From: SVTX01 sp045660325
Lineage (GTDB): Bacteria; Bacillota; Clostridia; Oscillospirales; CAG-272
Assembly (NCBI GenBank): GCA_045660325.1
Contig: JAZRDO010000025.1
Coordinates: forward strand, 1 to 30,458
DNA: 30,458 nt
Reading direction: 5' to 3'
Below are positions 1 through 7,498 of the stretch, piece by piece. The translations under genes and the position numbers were made by a program. The stretch's first letter is position 1. Each line of letters opens with the position of its first letter. The notes under the pieces are model-generated. The model did not search any database and was not told where the DNA came from. It saw only the letters and a list, made by a program, of their open reading frames with translations.

Positions 1-156
1 ACCGAGGAGCTCGCGGATTGGATAGGGAAGCTCGTGACAGCACACACCATTCAAGAAGCATTACGAATAAATACAGAGGACGATTCAAAGCCGAGTCAAG
101 TCGGTGATGAGTCGTCCTTTGCTATTACGGAGGTGGGCGATGAAGGAAACGATTGA
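1..156 (+). CDS. C-terminal end of a hypothetical protein (truncated by window start)
   Basis: An open frame runs from the first base in frame 1 to a TGA at 154-156, giving a 51-residue tail that starts TEELADWIGKLV and ends in an acidic, low-complexity stretch. The stop overlaps the start of the next gene at 140, a translational-coupling arrangement that argues the frame is real. The 5' end lies outside the window, so I cannot assign a family. The following DUF6809-like gene suggests this belongs to a mobile-element or accessory operon. Confidence 0.5.
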   Translation, partial: TEELADWIGKLVTAHTIQEALRINTEDDSKPSQVGDESSFAITEVGDEGND

Positions 157-403
157 AGAACTGTGGCACGGCAACATCATACCGCAAGAGGATAGCCGAA
201 CCAACTCGCCGGAGATGAAGGAACTGCTCAGCTACATGGCAAGGCATCACGAGGACTTGGAGAAAAGCTTCACGGACGAGCAGAAGGAAACATTCGAGAA
301 GTTCCACGACTGCTGGAGCGAATACATGAGCCTTGCGGAAAAGGCAATCTTCGTGTACGCTTTCAAGCTCGGAGCTAAAATGATGCTTGAAACATTGCAA
401 TAA
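140..403 (+). CDS. DUF6809-like small protein
   Basis: This frame encodes an 87-residue acidic, helical protein beginning MKETIEELWHGNIIPQE and ending near FVYAFKLGAKMMLETLQ. That pattern (short N-terminal ELxxGNIxPxE, a middle rich in Glu and Lys, then a FxxGFKLGxxMMxE-like end) is what I recall for DUF6809, a family common in Clostridia mobile elements with no known function. I chose ATG 140 because GGAGGTG at 130-136 sits just upstream; an earlier in-frame ATG at 104 lacks a good ribosome binding site. It overlaps the tail of the preceding gene by 17 bases. Family assignment is from memory of the pattern. Confidence 0.75.
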   Translation: MKETIEELWHGNIIPQEDSRTNSPEMKELLSYMARHHEDLEKSFTDEQKETFEKFHDCWSEYMSLAEKAIFVYAFKLGAKMMLETLQ

Positions 404-427
404 TCAGGTGTGGGTGGAAAGACCAAA

Positions 428-646
428 ATGACTACTAGATCAAAATTAATAGGGCATCCACTTGATCCGGAATGCACTAAGGCGCTCACCACAACAAACG
501 AGTGCGGTGCAAACGATAATAGAGTATTCTGCTATGGAATTTACAAAGAACAGTCTGAGACTGAGATTTGTGATAAGTGTCTTAAGTGCAAAGCGTTTGT
601 ATTCAATGCAGAGCCACTAAAGACAGGTGATGAAACCAAAGCATAA
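428..646 (+). CDS. Small Cys-rich hypothetical protein
   Basis: A 72-residue protein follows the DUF6809-like gene. It has at least six cysteines, including a CDKCLKC cluster near residues 54-60 (numbered from ATG 428), which suggests a small metal-binding fold. The longer frame can start at GTG 410, adding MGGKTK. I prefer ATG 428, preceded by a purine-rich GGTGGAAAG, but the start is uncertain. The lack of a gap to the gene at 140-403 suggests co-transcription. I do not recognise a family. It could be a small mobile-element protein. Confidence 0.5.
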   Translation: MTTRSKLIGHPLDPECTKALTTTNECGANDNRVFCYGIYKEQSETEICDKCLKCKAFVFNAEPLKTGDETKA

Positions 647-648
647 TA

Positions 649-861
649 TCAAGGCTTGTGCATGAGTCTTGTTATTATCCACTCTATAACGCCGGTTGCG
701 TGTTGAAATGCAAATAAACGCGCTAAAGACAGGGCAAGGATAAAACCGCCTTATGCCCATAGAGTGGGCTGTGAAACACAATTTCGCTCCCAAAGAAATG
801 GGGAGCAATAAACAAAGAATAAGGCGGCGGAGAAATCCGTCGCCGTGTTCATATATTACGG
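649..861 (+). other. Structured non-coding stretch between the Cys-rich gene and the dehydrogenase
   Basis: No convincing gene is present. A perfect 9-base inverted repeat pairs 679-687 (CCACTCTAT) with 759-767 (ATAGAGTGG). Two further hairpins follow: GCTCCC/GGGGAGC at 786-791 and 800-806, and GGCGGCGGA/TCCGTCGCC at 823-831 and 836-844 around a GAAA tetraloop. The last hairpin could end transcription of the upstream genes, although no strong T-run follows it. A small RNA is possible but unsupported beyond the base pairing. Confidence 0.35.
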
Positions 862-890
862 TTGAAAAAGGACGAAAATTATGGTATAAT
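862..890 (+). promoter_or_regulatory. Sigma-A-type promoter for the alcohol dehydrogenase gene
   Basis: TTGAAA at 862-867 and a perfect TATAAT at 885-890 are separated by 17 bases. The start codon at 917 lies 26 bases downstream, with AGGAGG at 906-911 between them, so the leader would be about 20 bases. Confidence 0.75.
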
Positions 891-916
891 AAGGTATCGA
901 AAATCAGGAGGTAATT

Positions 917-1951
917 ATGCTTACCTACACATACATATCAAAAGGAAAATTCAGCTTAGTTGAGAAACCGAAGCCTACAATACTGCACGAAAGGGATGCG
1001 ATTGTCAAGGTGACACTTGCGAGCATCTGTTCGAGCGATTTACATATCAAGCACGGTAGCGTGCCGAGAGCGGTAGAAGGAATCACGGTCGGTCACGAGA
1101 TGGTTGGCATCGTGGAAGAAGTCGGCTCAGCGGTTACGCACGTAAAGCCCGGCGACAGAGTCACGGTCAACGTGGAAACCTTCTGCGGCGAGTGCTTCTT
1201 CTGCAAGAAGGGTTTTGTCAACAACTGCACCGACAAGAATGGCGGTTGGGCGCTCGGTTGCCGCATTGATGGCGGTCAGGCAGAGTACGTTCGCGTGCCG
1301 TTCGCGGATCAGGGGCTGAACAAGATTCCCGATACTGTGACCGACAGACAAGCTCTGCTCGTGGGCGATGTTCTTGCCACGGGTTATTGGGCGGCGAAGA
1401 TATCCGAGATCACCGAGGACGATACTGTTCTCATTATCGGAGCAGACCCCACAGGGATTTGCACGCTTCTTTGCGTGATGCTTAAAGCACCCAAGCGTAT
1501 TATCGTTTGCGAGACGGACGAGAACCGCATCAAGTTTGTCAACGAGCACTATCCTGACATGCTGACGGTGACGCCTGAAGAATGCCTTGATTTTGTTCGC
1601 AAGAACAGCGATCACGGCGGTGCAGACGTGGTGCTTGAGGTGGCAGGAGCAGAGAACACTTTTGAGCTTGCATGGCAGTGCGCTCGCCCGAATGCGATCG
1701 TCACGGTGGTGGCGCTTTACGACAAGGCGCAGACTCTGCCTCTGCCCGATATGTACGGCAAGAATCTGACCTTTAAGACCGGCGGCGTTGACGGCTGTGA
1801 TTGTGAGGAAACGTTGAGGCTCATTGCCGAGGGCAAGCTCGATACCGAGCCGTTGCTCACGCATACCTATCCGTTGGCGTCGATCGACGAGGCGTATGAG
1901 TTGTTTGAAAATAAACGCGACGGAGTTATTAAGGTCGCGGTGGAGTGTTGA
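917..1951 (+). CDS. Zinc-dependent alcohol dehydrogenase (medium-chain family)
   Basis: The 344-residue product is a cytoplasmic NAD(P)-dependent medium-chain dehydrogenase. It has the catalytic zinc set (Cys38 with Asp41, His60-Glu61 in VGHEMVG) and the four structural-zinc cysteines at 90, 93, 96 and 104. The Rossmann loop reads GADPTG, near residues 175-180, in place of the usual GxGxxG. Length matches the family. The start is fixed by AGGAGG at 906-911. The SVPRAVEGITVGHE segment resembles secondary-alcohol or sorbitol/threonine dehydrogenase relatives, so the substrate cannot be set from sequence. It has its own promoter and appears to be a single-gene unit, richer in G+C than the gene that follows. 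Confidence 0.9.
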   Translation: MLTYTYISKGKFSLVEKPKPTILHERDAIVKVTLASICSSDLHIKHGSVPRAVEGITVGHEMVGIVEEVGSAVTHVKPGDRVTVNVETFCGECFFCKKGFVNNCTDKNGGWALGCRIDGGQAEYVRVPFADQGLNKIPDTVTDRQALLVGDVLATGYWAAKISEITEDDTVLIIGADPTGICTLLCVMLKAPKRIIVCETDENRIKFVNEHYPDMLTVTPEECLDFVRKNSDHGGADVVLEVAGAENTFELAWQCARPNAIVTVVALYDKAQTLPLPDMYGKNLTFKTGGVDGCDCEETLRLIAEGKLDTEPLLTHTYPLASIDEAYELFENKRDGVIKVAVEC

Positions 1952-1976
1952 ATTGTTTACAAATTTGTGATATAAT
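1948..1976 (+). promoter_or_regulatory. Promoter for the zinc-ribbon protein gene
   Basis: TTGAAT at 1948-1953 and TATAAT at 1971-1976 are 17 bases apart. The -35 overlaps the dehydrogenase stop codon. ATG 2014 lies 38 bases downstream, preceded by AGGAG at 2004-2008. Confidence 0.65.
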
Positions 1977-2013
1977 TATAAGTACTTAATAAGCAATACA
2001 TTTAGGAGTGGTT

Positions 2014-3948
2014 ATGAAAGACGTTGATAAGAAAAATATAATATTCCTTTCTGATGAGAATACGCCGTATGTAAAGGAATTCACTCTTTTGAGCGATGAA
2101 GAAATTGCGGATTTGGTCGAACGACGTCTGTTCAGCAATAACTACTTTAACTATACGATTTATTCGATACATAAATCCAAAGGTATCATTACGTTAATTC
2201 GTGATGCTTGCGGGCATAAGATGGAAACTACTCTTTCTAAAATTGAAGATGGCTTGATTCCCGAAAAATGTACTGTGTGCCGACAGGCCGAAAAGGACAA
2301 GTTACTTGCTTTCAAAGATGAGATACAAAATGAGCTCAAGGCGCGCGGACTTGTTGTGGTTCTATTTGAAACCGAAGAAAATACGGACTCGCTTTATATT
2401 GAGTGTACCAAATGCGGCGCAAAGTATTATTTGAACGATAACTTCAATCTTGATGATAAAGCGTGGGAGATGTACTGCAAGAATTGGGATTGCATGATGG
2501 AAGTACTAACCTTAGAGCATCATTGGTTTGCAGAAGGGCTTAAGTCTAATAATATCGTTATAAAAGAAAACAAGTACGATGCTTCTAATTTTAATTTTGT
2601 ACAAAACTATGAAGATTGGTTTTCTTCATTAGATGGTACATTTGATGATAATGGTTCTTATGAATTCAAATGCAACAAATGCAATGCGGTAAATATTCTT
2701 CAAATAGGTAATTGGGAGTGCGAAGCATGCGTATATGCTTCGAATGAAAATTACAATGTTGAAATGTGGGATGGTATTTCTGGGCAAGTATCTGTTTCTT
2801 GCAACAAATGTGGTAGCAAATATACAATTTCTAATGATGAGGCTTTTTTCGAAATATTTGATTGCTTTGAATGTTTTAAGCAATCGTTAGAAAAAGAAAA
2901 TATTTGTCCTATTTGTGATACAAAATATAAATCTTTTCCTTTCTATTGCAAAACATGTGGCTTTAAGACGAGAGAATTAAAGCACAAGCAAATTCGTTCT
3001 CAGCAACAATACACCTCTTGGTTAAAAAACACTGTAAATCCTTGTACGAGAATATGGAGTGAAGTCAACCCCAAATATGTTAAAGCATTAAATGACCTTG
3101 GTAATTCTTTGGAAAATGAAACCAAATTATTGAGAGAAAACAGAGAGTTAAACGAAAAACTAAGTCAATGCTATACGGAAATAACGGAGTATTGCAAGAA
3201 AATTACTGCCTTAAATGATGAAATCAAATATAAAAATGCCAAGATTAGCGAGATGAAAGCAAAGACTGCTGTATTGTCTATGCTCAATCAATCGCACACA
3301 TCGGTTGCTAAGCCAAATTTCAGAAACTTAATAAACAAGTTTTCTATTGTTCTGAATGATGATATAACCATTGCGTGCTTAAAAAAAGAAATGCCTGAAG
3401 GAATAAAAGCCAATAGTGTTCTTGTCTACGGGTATTACGACGGCATGGCAGGAATGTCATTTATGGTATTGGGGTTAACCTACTATGATGACGGGGATTA
3501 TACGCTCGTTTGGACACCAAAAGAAATCGGTATGACCGTTCGCGGAGAGTGCTATGAGAAAGCAGAGATTGTTCCCGTTGATAATAAAACGCTGTTCAAG
3601 TGTTTTGAAAATATGATCTCACTCCGTGACTCATCTTCGTTTTGGCAAGAAAACGAAATTGGCAAAACACGAAAATTTGAAATGTTGGATGATTTCAGAC
3701 ATTTCGCATTCCCCGATGACATTCTTGTTACTTTTATCGACCACGATATCCAAAAGATAGAAAAGATATGGGCGCGATTAAAGAAGTATGTTGGCAGAGA
3801 TAAAGGAAACGATGTGTTTATTGCCACACTTTTGAATGAACCATTTGATAAGAGATTCGGTATTCACTCGGGCGAGGATATTTTTGCGGTTGTTCGTCAA
3901 GACGATAACGGTGCTTATGTCTTGTTCGGATTGAAAATGGGGCTTTGA
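2014..3948 (+). CDS. Large multi-zinc-ribbon protein with coiled coil, function unknown
   Basis: The 644-residue product has no signal peptide or membrane segment. Its first half carries repeated CxxC-type knuckles: CTVC, CTKCGAKY, CNKCNA with CEAC, CNKCGSKY with CFEC, then CPIC paired with CKTCG. These suggest five or so zinc ribbons. A helical, Glu/Lys-rich stretch at about residues 360-420 looks like a coiled coil. The C-terminal ~210 residues form a separate domain ending in LLNEPFDKRFGIHSGEDIF, loosely like the DUF2314/DUF2185 style (weak recollection only). ATG 2014 is chosen over GTG 2008 because AGGAG at 2004-2008 would overlap the latter. The gene is AT-rich compared with the dehydrogenase before it, hinting at a separate origin. 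I cannot assign a function. Confidence 0.8.
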   Translation: MKDVDKKNIIFLSDENTPYVKEFTLLSDEEIADLVERRLFSNNYFNYTIYSIHKSKGIITLIRDACGHKMETTLSKIEDGLIPEKCTVCRQAEKDKLLAFKDEIQNELKARGLVVVLFETEENTDSLYIECTKCGAKYYLNDNFNLDDKAWEMYCKNWDCMMEVLTLEHHWFAEGLKSNNIVIKENKYDASNFNFVQNYEDWFSSLDGTFDDNGSYEFKCNKCNAVNILQIGNWECEACVYASNENYNVEMWDGISGQVSVSCNKCGSKYTISNDEAFFEIFDCFECFKQSLEKENICPICDTKYKSFPFYCKTCGFKTRELKHKQIRSQQQYTSWLKNTVNPCTRIWSEVNPKYVKALNDLGNSLENETKLLRENRELNEKLSQCYTEITEYCKKITALNDEIKYKNAKISEMKAKTAVLSMLNQSHTSVAKPNFRNLINKFSIVLNDDITIACLKKEMPEGIKANSVLVYGYYDGMAGMSFMVLGLTYYDDGDYTLVWTPKEIGMTVRGECYEKAEIVPVDNKTLFKCFENMISLRDSSSFWQENEIGKTRKFEMLDDFRHFAFPDDILVTFIDHDIQKIEKIWARLKKYVGRDKGNDVFIATLLNEPFDKRFGIHSGEDIFAVVRQDDNGAYVLFGLKMGL

Positions 3949-3984
3949 TCTGGGATGAACAGAAAATAAATGAGGTGAGAATTA

Positions 3985-4380
3985 ATGGGACAATATTCGG
4001 AAAAATTAGGCAGTGGTGGCGAGTTTATTGTAACCGAGAAAGATTGGAGAATCGAATATTATTTTTTGGGTCCAGATTTGAGATATAACGGAACAAGGTT
4101 TTCCATACCGGGGACAAAAATAGATCGATACATATCGGCTTGGCAAAATAATTTTAAAAAATACCTTCAACTAAAATCGACATTTTCATTAGATGGCAGT
4201 TATGAAACAATAGGCGAAGAAGGTATGCGAATATGTGTGGGCGGATATCGTGAAGGTGTTTGCATAGATGGATGGCACATGAATTTAAATACTCAAAAAA
4301 AGATAAATGAGATCATTGCTGATTATCAAAAATGCAAAAGCAAGGCAACCACTATTCAAAACATGTTAAAAACATTGTGA
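3985..4380 (+). CDS. Hypothetical protein (131 aa), companion of the zinc-ribbon gene
   Basis: This 131-residue soluble protein starts at ATG 3985, preceded by GAGGTG, 36 bases after the zinc-ribbon gene, so the two are probably co-transcribed. The N-terminal half is rich in aromatic and beta-prone residues (WRIEYYFLGPDLRYNG) and the end is helical. There are two cysteines and no recognisable motif. It is AT-rich like its neighbour. I do not recognise a family. Pairing with a large zinc-ribbon protein in an accessory region would fit a defence or toxin-immunity pair, but nothing in the sequence proves that. Confidence 0.65.
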   Translation: MGQYSEKLGSGGEFIVTEKDWRIEYYFLGPDLRYNGTRFSIPGTKIDRYISAWQNNFKKYLQLKSTFSLDGSYETIGEEGMRICVGGYREGVCIDGWHMNLNTQKKINEIIADYQKCKSKATTIQNMLKTL

Positions 4381-4409
4381 TGCGAAATTTTGAAATAAAA
4401 TCTCCGTAA

Positions 4410-4430
4410 GTGGTCAAACATGTGGTCAAA
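4410..4430 (+). repeat. Tandem GTGGTCAAA direct repeat
   Basis: GTGGTCAAA occurs at 4410-4418 and again at 4422-4430, a 12-base period. It lies about 140 bases from the tRNA-Pro 3' fragment at 4565-4611. Short direct repeats next to an attachment site are typical arm-type binding sites of tyrosine recombinases, so that role is plausible but inferred. Confidence 0.5.
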
Positions 4431-4437
4431 GGCGAAA

Positions 4438-4487
4438 AATGGGCTTGTTCAACCCTCGAAGCAGGGAAGGACAAGCCCATTATATTT
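4438..4487 (+). terminator. Terminator after the 131-aa gene
   Basis: AATGGGCTTGT (4438-4448) pairs perfectly with ACAAGCCCATT (4471-4481). A second short stem, CCCT/AGGG (4453-4456 and 4463-4466), sits in the loop. A TATATTT tract follows on the plus strand. It lies about 60 bases after the 131-residue gene. Confidence 0.6.
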
Positions 4488-4533
4488 GTTGCAAAAACGC
4501 GACATTTCAAGAGATTTTGCGAGTAAATAAAAG

Positions 4534-4565
4534 AAAATCGGAGGTTAGATTGAACCTCCGATTTT
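4534..4565 (-). terminator. Bidirectional terminator hairpin next to the tRNA-Pro fragment
   Basis: AAAATCGGAGGTT and AACCTCCGATTTT form a 13-base stem around a 6-base loop, with A-run and T-run arms that allow termination in either direction. On the minus strand it directly follows the CCA end of the tRNA-Pro fragment at 4565-4611. This is the same arrangement as the intact tRNA at 30382-30457 and its hairpin, but the stem sequence differs. Confidence 0.75.
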
Positions 4566-4611
4566 GGTCTGAGTGACAAGACTTGAACTTGCGGCCTCTA
4601 CCACCCCAAGG
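4565..4611 (-). repeat. 3' half of tRNA-Pro, candidate attachment-site copy
   Basis: These 47 bases match 30382-30428, the 3' half of the intact tRNA-Pro(GGG), with a single G/A difference, and lie in the same orientation. The match spans the anticodon loop, anticodon 3' arm, variable loop, T-arm, acceptor 3' strand and CCA. It stops in the anticodon region; the following sequence (AGGAAATGCC) is unrelated to a tRNA 5' half. Such an abrupt end is what integration into a tRNA gene leaves behind. Confidence 0.75.
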
Positions 4612-4668
4612 AGGAAATGCCACAAGAGAATGAACTTTGGCACAGCATTTATAAAAAGTTGCATTAAA

Positions 4669-7254
4669 TTAGTTCTTGCTTTCCGATAGCTTTCGCACAA
4701 ATTCGTTAATTTCATTACCGATGTGTGTAAGCTCGTCCAAGAATTCCTTGGAGGTCATACGTGAGATGCCTGAATGAACCGCGGAGAATTGCAAAAGCTT
4801 ATCGTCCGTTACCATTCGTATACTGTAATCGGGTCCTAAGTCGTGCATTATCTTTTCAATATACGCATCGGCGGTTTGATCAGCTCGCGTAAATACAACC
4901 TTGTATCCGTCGTGCACAAACTCCGAGCCTTCGCCATCTTTAACGAGATAGGCATCAAAAACAAGCACAAGCTCGGTCTTTGTATAGGAAACGTAATTAC
5001 TGAGAAGGTCCATTAGCTCCTCGCGCGCTTTTTCAAGACTGAAAAGGGAGGTGTTCTTGAGCTTGTCGTCAGCGTGGATAAGATTATATCCGTCAATGAT
5101 CACCATATTTCGCTGTGAGCGTAGAGTCTTGGATTTGCGTGGCTTTTCCTGCTTGTCGGCGGTAATTATTTTCGGTTCGCTGTAGCGTCTGCGCTTGATA
5201 GGACCGAACAAACGGAGCATCATTGCTTCAAGCTCGTCGTCGCTTATACTGTATTTTCTCGCAAGAGTAGATGCCTTCGGTATAATCGACGAGCTTATTG
5301 AGTCATTCTTAAGATCTACCTCAAGATGCTTGTAGCTATCGACCTCGCTCCAATGCACGGTAAAGCCTGCTCCGTGTGCGCAAAATACAGAGTGAGGAGG
5401 ATTGTAAAGATCACCCTCAGGATCATAGCCCAAGCTTTCGACAACGTTATCCTGGTTGTGGCAGGGCTCATATCCGTCCGAGGTGCAAATTAATTTGCCC
5501 TCGCCCCTTGTATATGCAATCACGTCCCTTTTATAATCGTAAAGTGTGGACACCGGTGCTCTTCCGCATATTGCGGTGAATACTGCGTCCGAGGATTCAA
5601 GCTCAAAATCCGCAAAACGCGCTTGCAGATCAGACATAGCTCTACCCACGCAAGACGTAGGTATTTCGAACCTGAATTTATAGTATGGCTCAAGTAGAGT
5701 ACATCCCGATTTCATAAGTCCGTGTCTTACCGCGCGGTATGTCGCCTCGCGGAAATCACCGCCCTCGGTGTGCTTGAGGTGTGCCTTTCCCGCTACAAGA
5801 GTGATTTTAGTATCGGTGAGCAAAGCGCCCGTAAGAGTGCCGCGGTGGTCTTTTTCATAAAGATGAGTCAGGATCAGTCTTTGCCAATTGAGGTCAAGTG
5901 TATTTTCTGGAAGATTTGTTTCAAATATCAAACCTGAGCCTTTTGGCTGAGGCTCAATAAGGAGTTGTACCTCCGCATAGTGTCGTAGCGGTTCAAAATG
6001 TCCGACGCCGATGGCTTTTCCCGATGCTTTTTCCTTGTACAAAATTTTACCTGCGCCAAGTGTACAATCAATGGAAAATCGGTCTTTGATAAGCCGTTTT
6101 ATAAGCTCGGTCTGGACCTCGCCCATAAGTCGAGCCTCTATTTGCGAAAGCTCCTCGTTCCACATAAGGTGCAATGAGGGCTCTTCCTCTTCAAGCTCCT
6201 TAAGCTTCGGAAAATATACTCGTGTATCGCAACCGTCGGGGAGCCCAATAGCGTATGATAGCACGGGTTCAAGCAATGGCTTTTGAGTGTTTTGTTCAAG
6301 GCCTAAGCCCTGTCCGACGTAGGTGCCGGAAAGTCCGATAACTGCGCATATCTCGCCTGCGGATGCTGTGTCCACCTGCTCAAATTTATCTCCCGAGTAA
6401 AGCCTTAATTGACTTACCTTTTCGGTGATGCGAACGCCATCCGAGGAAACGTAGCTTATCTCATCTCTTGCGCTTAAGGTTCCGCTTGTTATCTTCATAT
6501 AGCTCAAACGCGACGTTCCCGCGCGTGATATTTTGTAGATCCTTGCGCCGAAAATCTCCTTGTCGTAGATGGGCGGGAGCGTGTATTTATCTAATGCCTC
6601 AAGTAAATATTCTATGCCCTGCATTCGCAAAGCGGATCCGAAAAGGCAAGGGAAGAGCCTGCGATGACTGATAAGATATGATATGTCTTCATCATCAATA
6701 CTCTCGCCCGAAAGAAAGCTTTCCATAAAATCCTCGTGAACGAAAGCAAGTTTTTCTTCAAGCTCGTTTCTCGCTTGTGCTTCCATAAAGCCTACACATA
6801 GCGGAGATAAAATGCTTGAAAGCTCCTTTTCGATGTCTTCCTTTAGCTTGATCGAAACGTCGCATTTGTTAACGAAAATAAATGTGGGTACGCCGTAATG
6901 CTCAAGCAGCTGCCAAAGAGTACGGGTGTGACTTTGCACTCCGTCCGATGCGCTTATAACAAGTATTGCATAGTCGAGGAGCGCAAGAGTGCGCTCGGTC
7001 TCTGCGGAAAAATCCACGTGCCCGGGAGTATCAAGGAGGATGAAGTCGCAATTTTCACTTGAAAATCTCGCTTGCTTTGAAAAAATGGTGATTCCGCGCT
7101 CTCGCTCAATGGTGTTTGTGTCAAGATAGGTGTTTCTGTGATCGACTCTTCCCAAAGTGCGAATTTTACCCGATGTATAGAGCAATGCCTCACTGAGAGT
7201 GGTTTTTCCCGCATCAACGTGAGCAAGAATACCGATAGTAATTTTCTTTTTCAC
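4669..7254 (-). CDS. Tet(M)/EF-G-like ribosomal GTPase fused to a NYN (YacP/Rae1-like) RNase domain
   Basis: The 861-residue cytoplasmic protein starts with a translational GTPase: AHVDAGKTT (residues 11-19), RGIT (53-56), DTPGH (75-79) and NKCD (129-132). EF-G-like domains II-V follow, then a basic linker at about 690-715. A separate domain spans about 717-861: IIDGYN with Asp721, VFDAY with Asp767, TRADQTAD (789-796) and TDD (816-818). These are the acidic motifs of NYN/PIN nucleases and the T..xxTAD pattern of YacP. YacP in Bacillus subtilis (Rae1) is known to cut mRNA in the ribosomal A site. Tet(M) has about 639 residues, so the tail is an addition. Where Tet(M) has its drug-displacing loop I see KHTEGGDFREATYR, so tetracycline resistance is doubtful. 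The start is GTG 7252-7254 after AGGAGG with a 7-base gap. A role in ribosome rescue or stress is inferred. Confidence 0.9.
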   Translation of the reverse strand: MKKKITIGILAHVDAGKTTLSEALLYTSGKIRTLGRVDHRNTYLDTNTIERERGITIFSKQARFSSENCDFILLDTPGHVDFSAETERTLALLDYAILVISASDGVQSHTRTLWQLLEHYGVPTFIFVNKCDVSIKLKEDIEKELSSILSPLCVGFMEAQARNELEEKLAFVHEDFMESFLSGESIDDEDISYLISHRRLFPCLFGSALRMQGIEYLLEALDKYTLPPIYDKEIFGARIYKISRAGTSRLSYMKITSGTLSARDEISYVSSDGVRITEKVSQLRLYSGDKFEQVDTASAGEICAVIGLSGTYVGQGLGLEQNTQKPLLEPVLSYAIGLPDGCDTRVYFPKLKELEEEEPSLHLMWNEELSQIEARLMGEVQTELIKRLIKDRFSIDCTLGAGKILYKEKASGKAIGVGHFEPLRHYAEVQLLIEPQPKGSGLIFETNLPENTLDLNWQRLILTHLYEKDHRGTLTGALLTDTKITLVAGKAHLKHTEGGDFREATYRAVRHGLMKSGCTLLEPYYKFRFEIPTSCVGRAMSDLQARFADFELESSDAVFTAICGRAPVSTLYDYKRDVIAYTRGEGKLICTSDGYEPCHNQDNVVESLGYDPEGDLYNPPHSVFCAHGAGFTVHWSEVDSYKHLEVDLKNDSISSSIIPKASTLARKYSISDDELEAMMLRLFGPIKRRRYSEPKIITADKQEKPRKSKTLRSQRNMVIIDGYNLIHADDKLKNTSLFSLEKAREELMDLLSNYVSYTKTELVLVFDAYLVKDGEGSEFVHDGYKVVFTRADQTADAYIEKIMHDLGPDYSIRMVTDDKLLQFSAVHSGISRMTSKEFLDELTHIGNEINEFVRKLSESKN

Positions 7255-7285
7255 CGCACATCCTCCTTTCAATTGATTTTTATTT

Positions 7286-7314
7286 ATTATATCACATTTA
7301 AGACGGTTTTTCAA
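7286..7314 (-). promoter_or_regulatory. Proximal promoter of the GTPase-NYN gene
   Basis: On the minus strand TTGAAA (7309-7314) and TATAAT (7286-7291) are 17 bases apart. Transcription would start near 7279, about 25 bases before the GTG start, bypassing the upstream terminator. A second promoter between the leader hairpin and the gene would give a basal, non-attenuated transcript. Confidence 0.6.
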
Positions 7315-7324
7315 TATTATAAGC

Positions 7325-7355
7325 AAAAATAAAGCCGAACGGTAAATCCGTTCGG
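7325..7355 (-). terminator. Intrinsic terminator in the GTPase-NYN leader
   Basis: On the minus strand CCGAACGG, loop ATTTA and CCGTTCGG form a perfect 8-base stem followed by CTTTATTTTT. It lies between the distal promoter (7499-7527) and the gene, so it either attenuates the gene or ends a separate small RNA. Confidence 0.75.
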
Positions 7356-7492
7356 ATTGATCAAAAAGCTTGCGGTTACTCTCTAAAAAGAGATACGGAA
7401 CAAATTAGCTGCCACGAGATTGTTAGGAGTGCAAGGCCTTTCCGCCAGTAGGGACAAGAATCCGTATCAGGTGTAAAATAAGGCACTTGCAC
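7356..7492 (-). ncRNA. Pseudoknot-capable leader RNA (candidate riboswitch/attenuator or standalone small RNA)
   Basis: Transcription from the consensus promoter should begin at about 7492, exactly at the first base of a helix: GTGCAAG (7486-7492) pairs with CTTGCAC (7429-7435), and GCCTT (7480-7484) with AAGGC (7436-7440), with one bulged base. Inside that loop GATACGGA (7461-7468) is complementary to TCCGTATC (7392-7399), which lies outside the helix, so an 8-base pseudoknot or a switch between folds is possible. A small CTCTTTTTAGAG hairpin and the terminator at 7325-7355 follow. I could not match it to a known riboswitch or T-box from memory. It ends about 70 bases before the GTPase-NYN gene. 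Confidence 0.55.
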
Positions 7493-7498
7493 AAAAAC

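Noticed and set aside
1127..1864. Long minus-strand open frame of 245 codons
   Set aside because: It lies entirely within the well-supported alcohol dehydrogenase gene, has no family features and no ribosome binding site. It is an antisense shadow.
4565..4611. A second functional tRNA-Pro gene
   Set aside because: Only the 3' half is present; the acceptor 5' strand, D-arm and most of the anticodon 5' arm are missing.
4669..7254. Calling this gene a tetracycline resistance determinant such as tet(M) or tet(W)
   Set aside because: The GTPase part is related, but the protein has a C-terminal nuclease domain and lacks the Tet(M)-type domain IV loop. Resistance is not supported by sequence alone.
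7356..7492. T-box, cobalamin, M-box or ZTP riboswitch
   Set aside because: None of the core motifs I know for these (for example GGTGGnACCGCG of T-boxes) is present. It is kept as an unassigned structured RNA.
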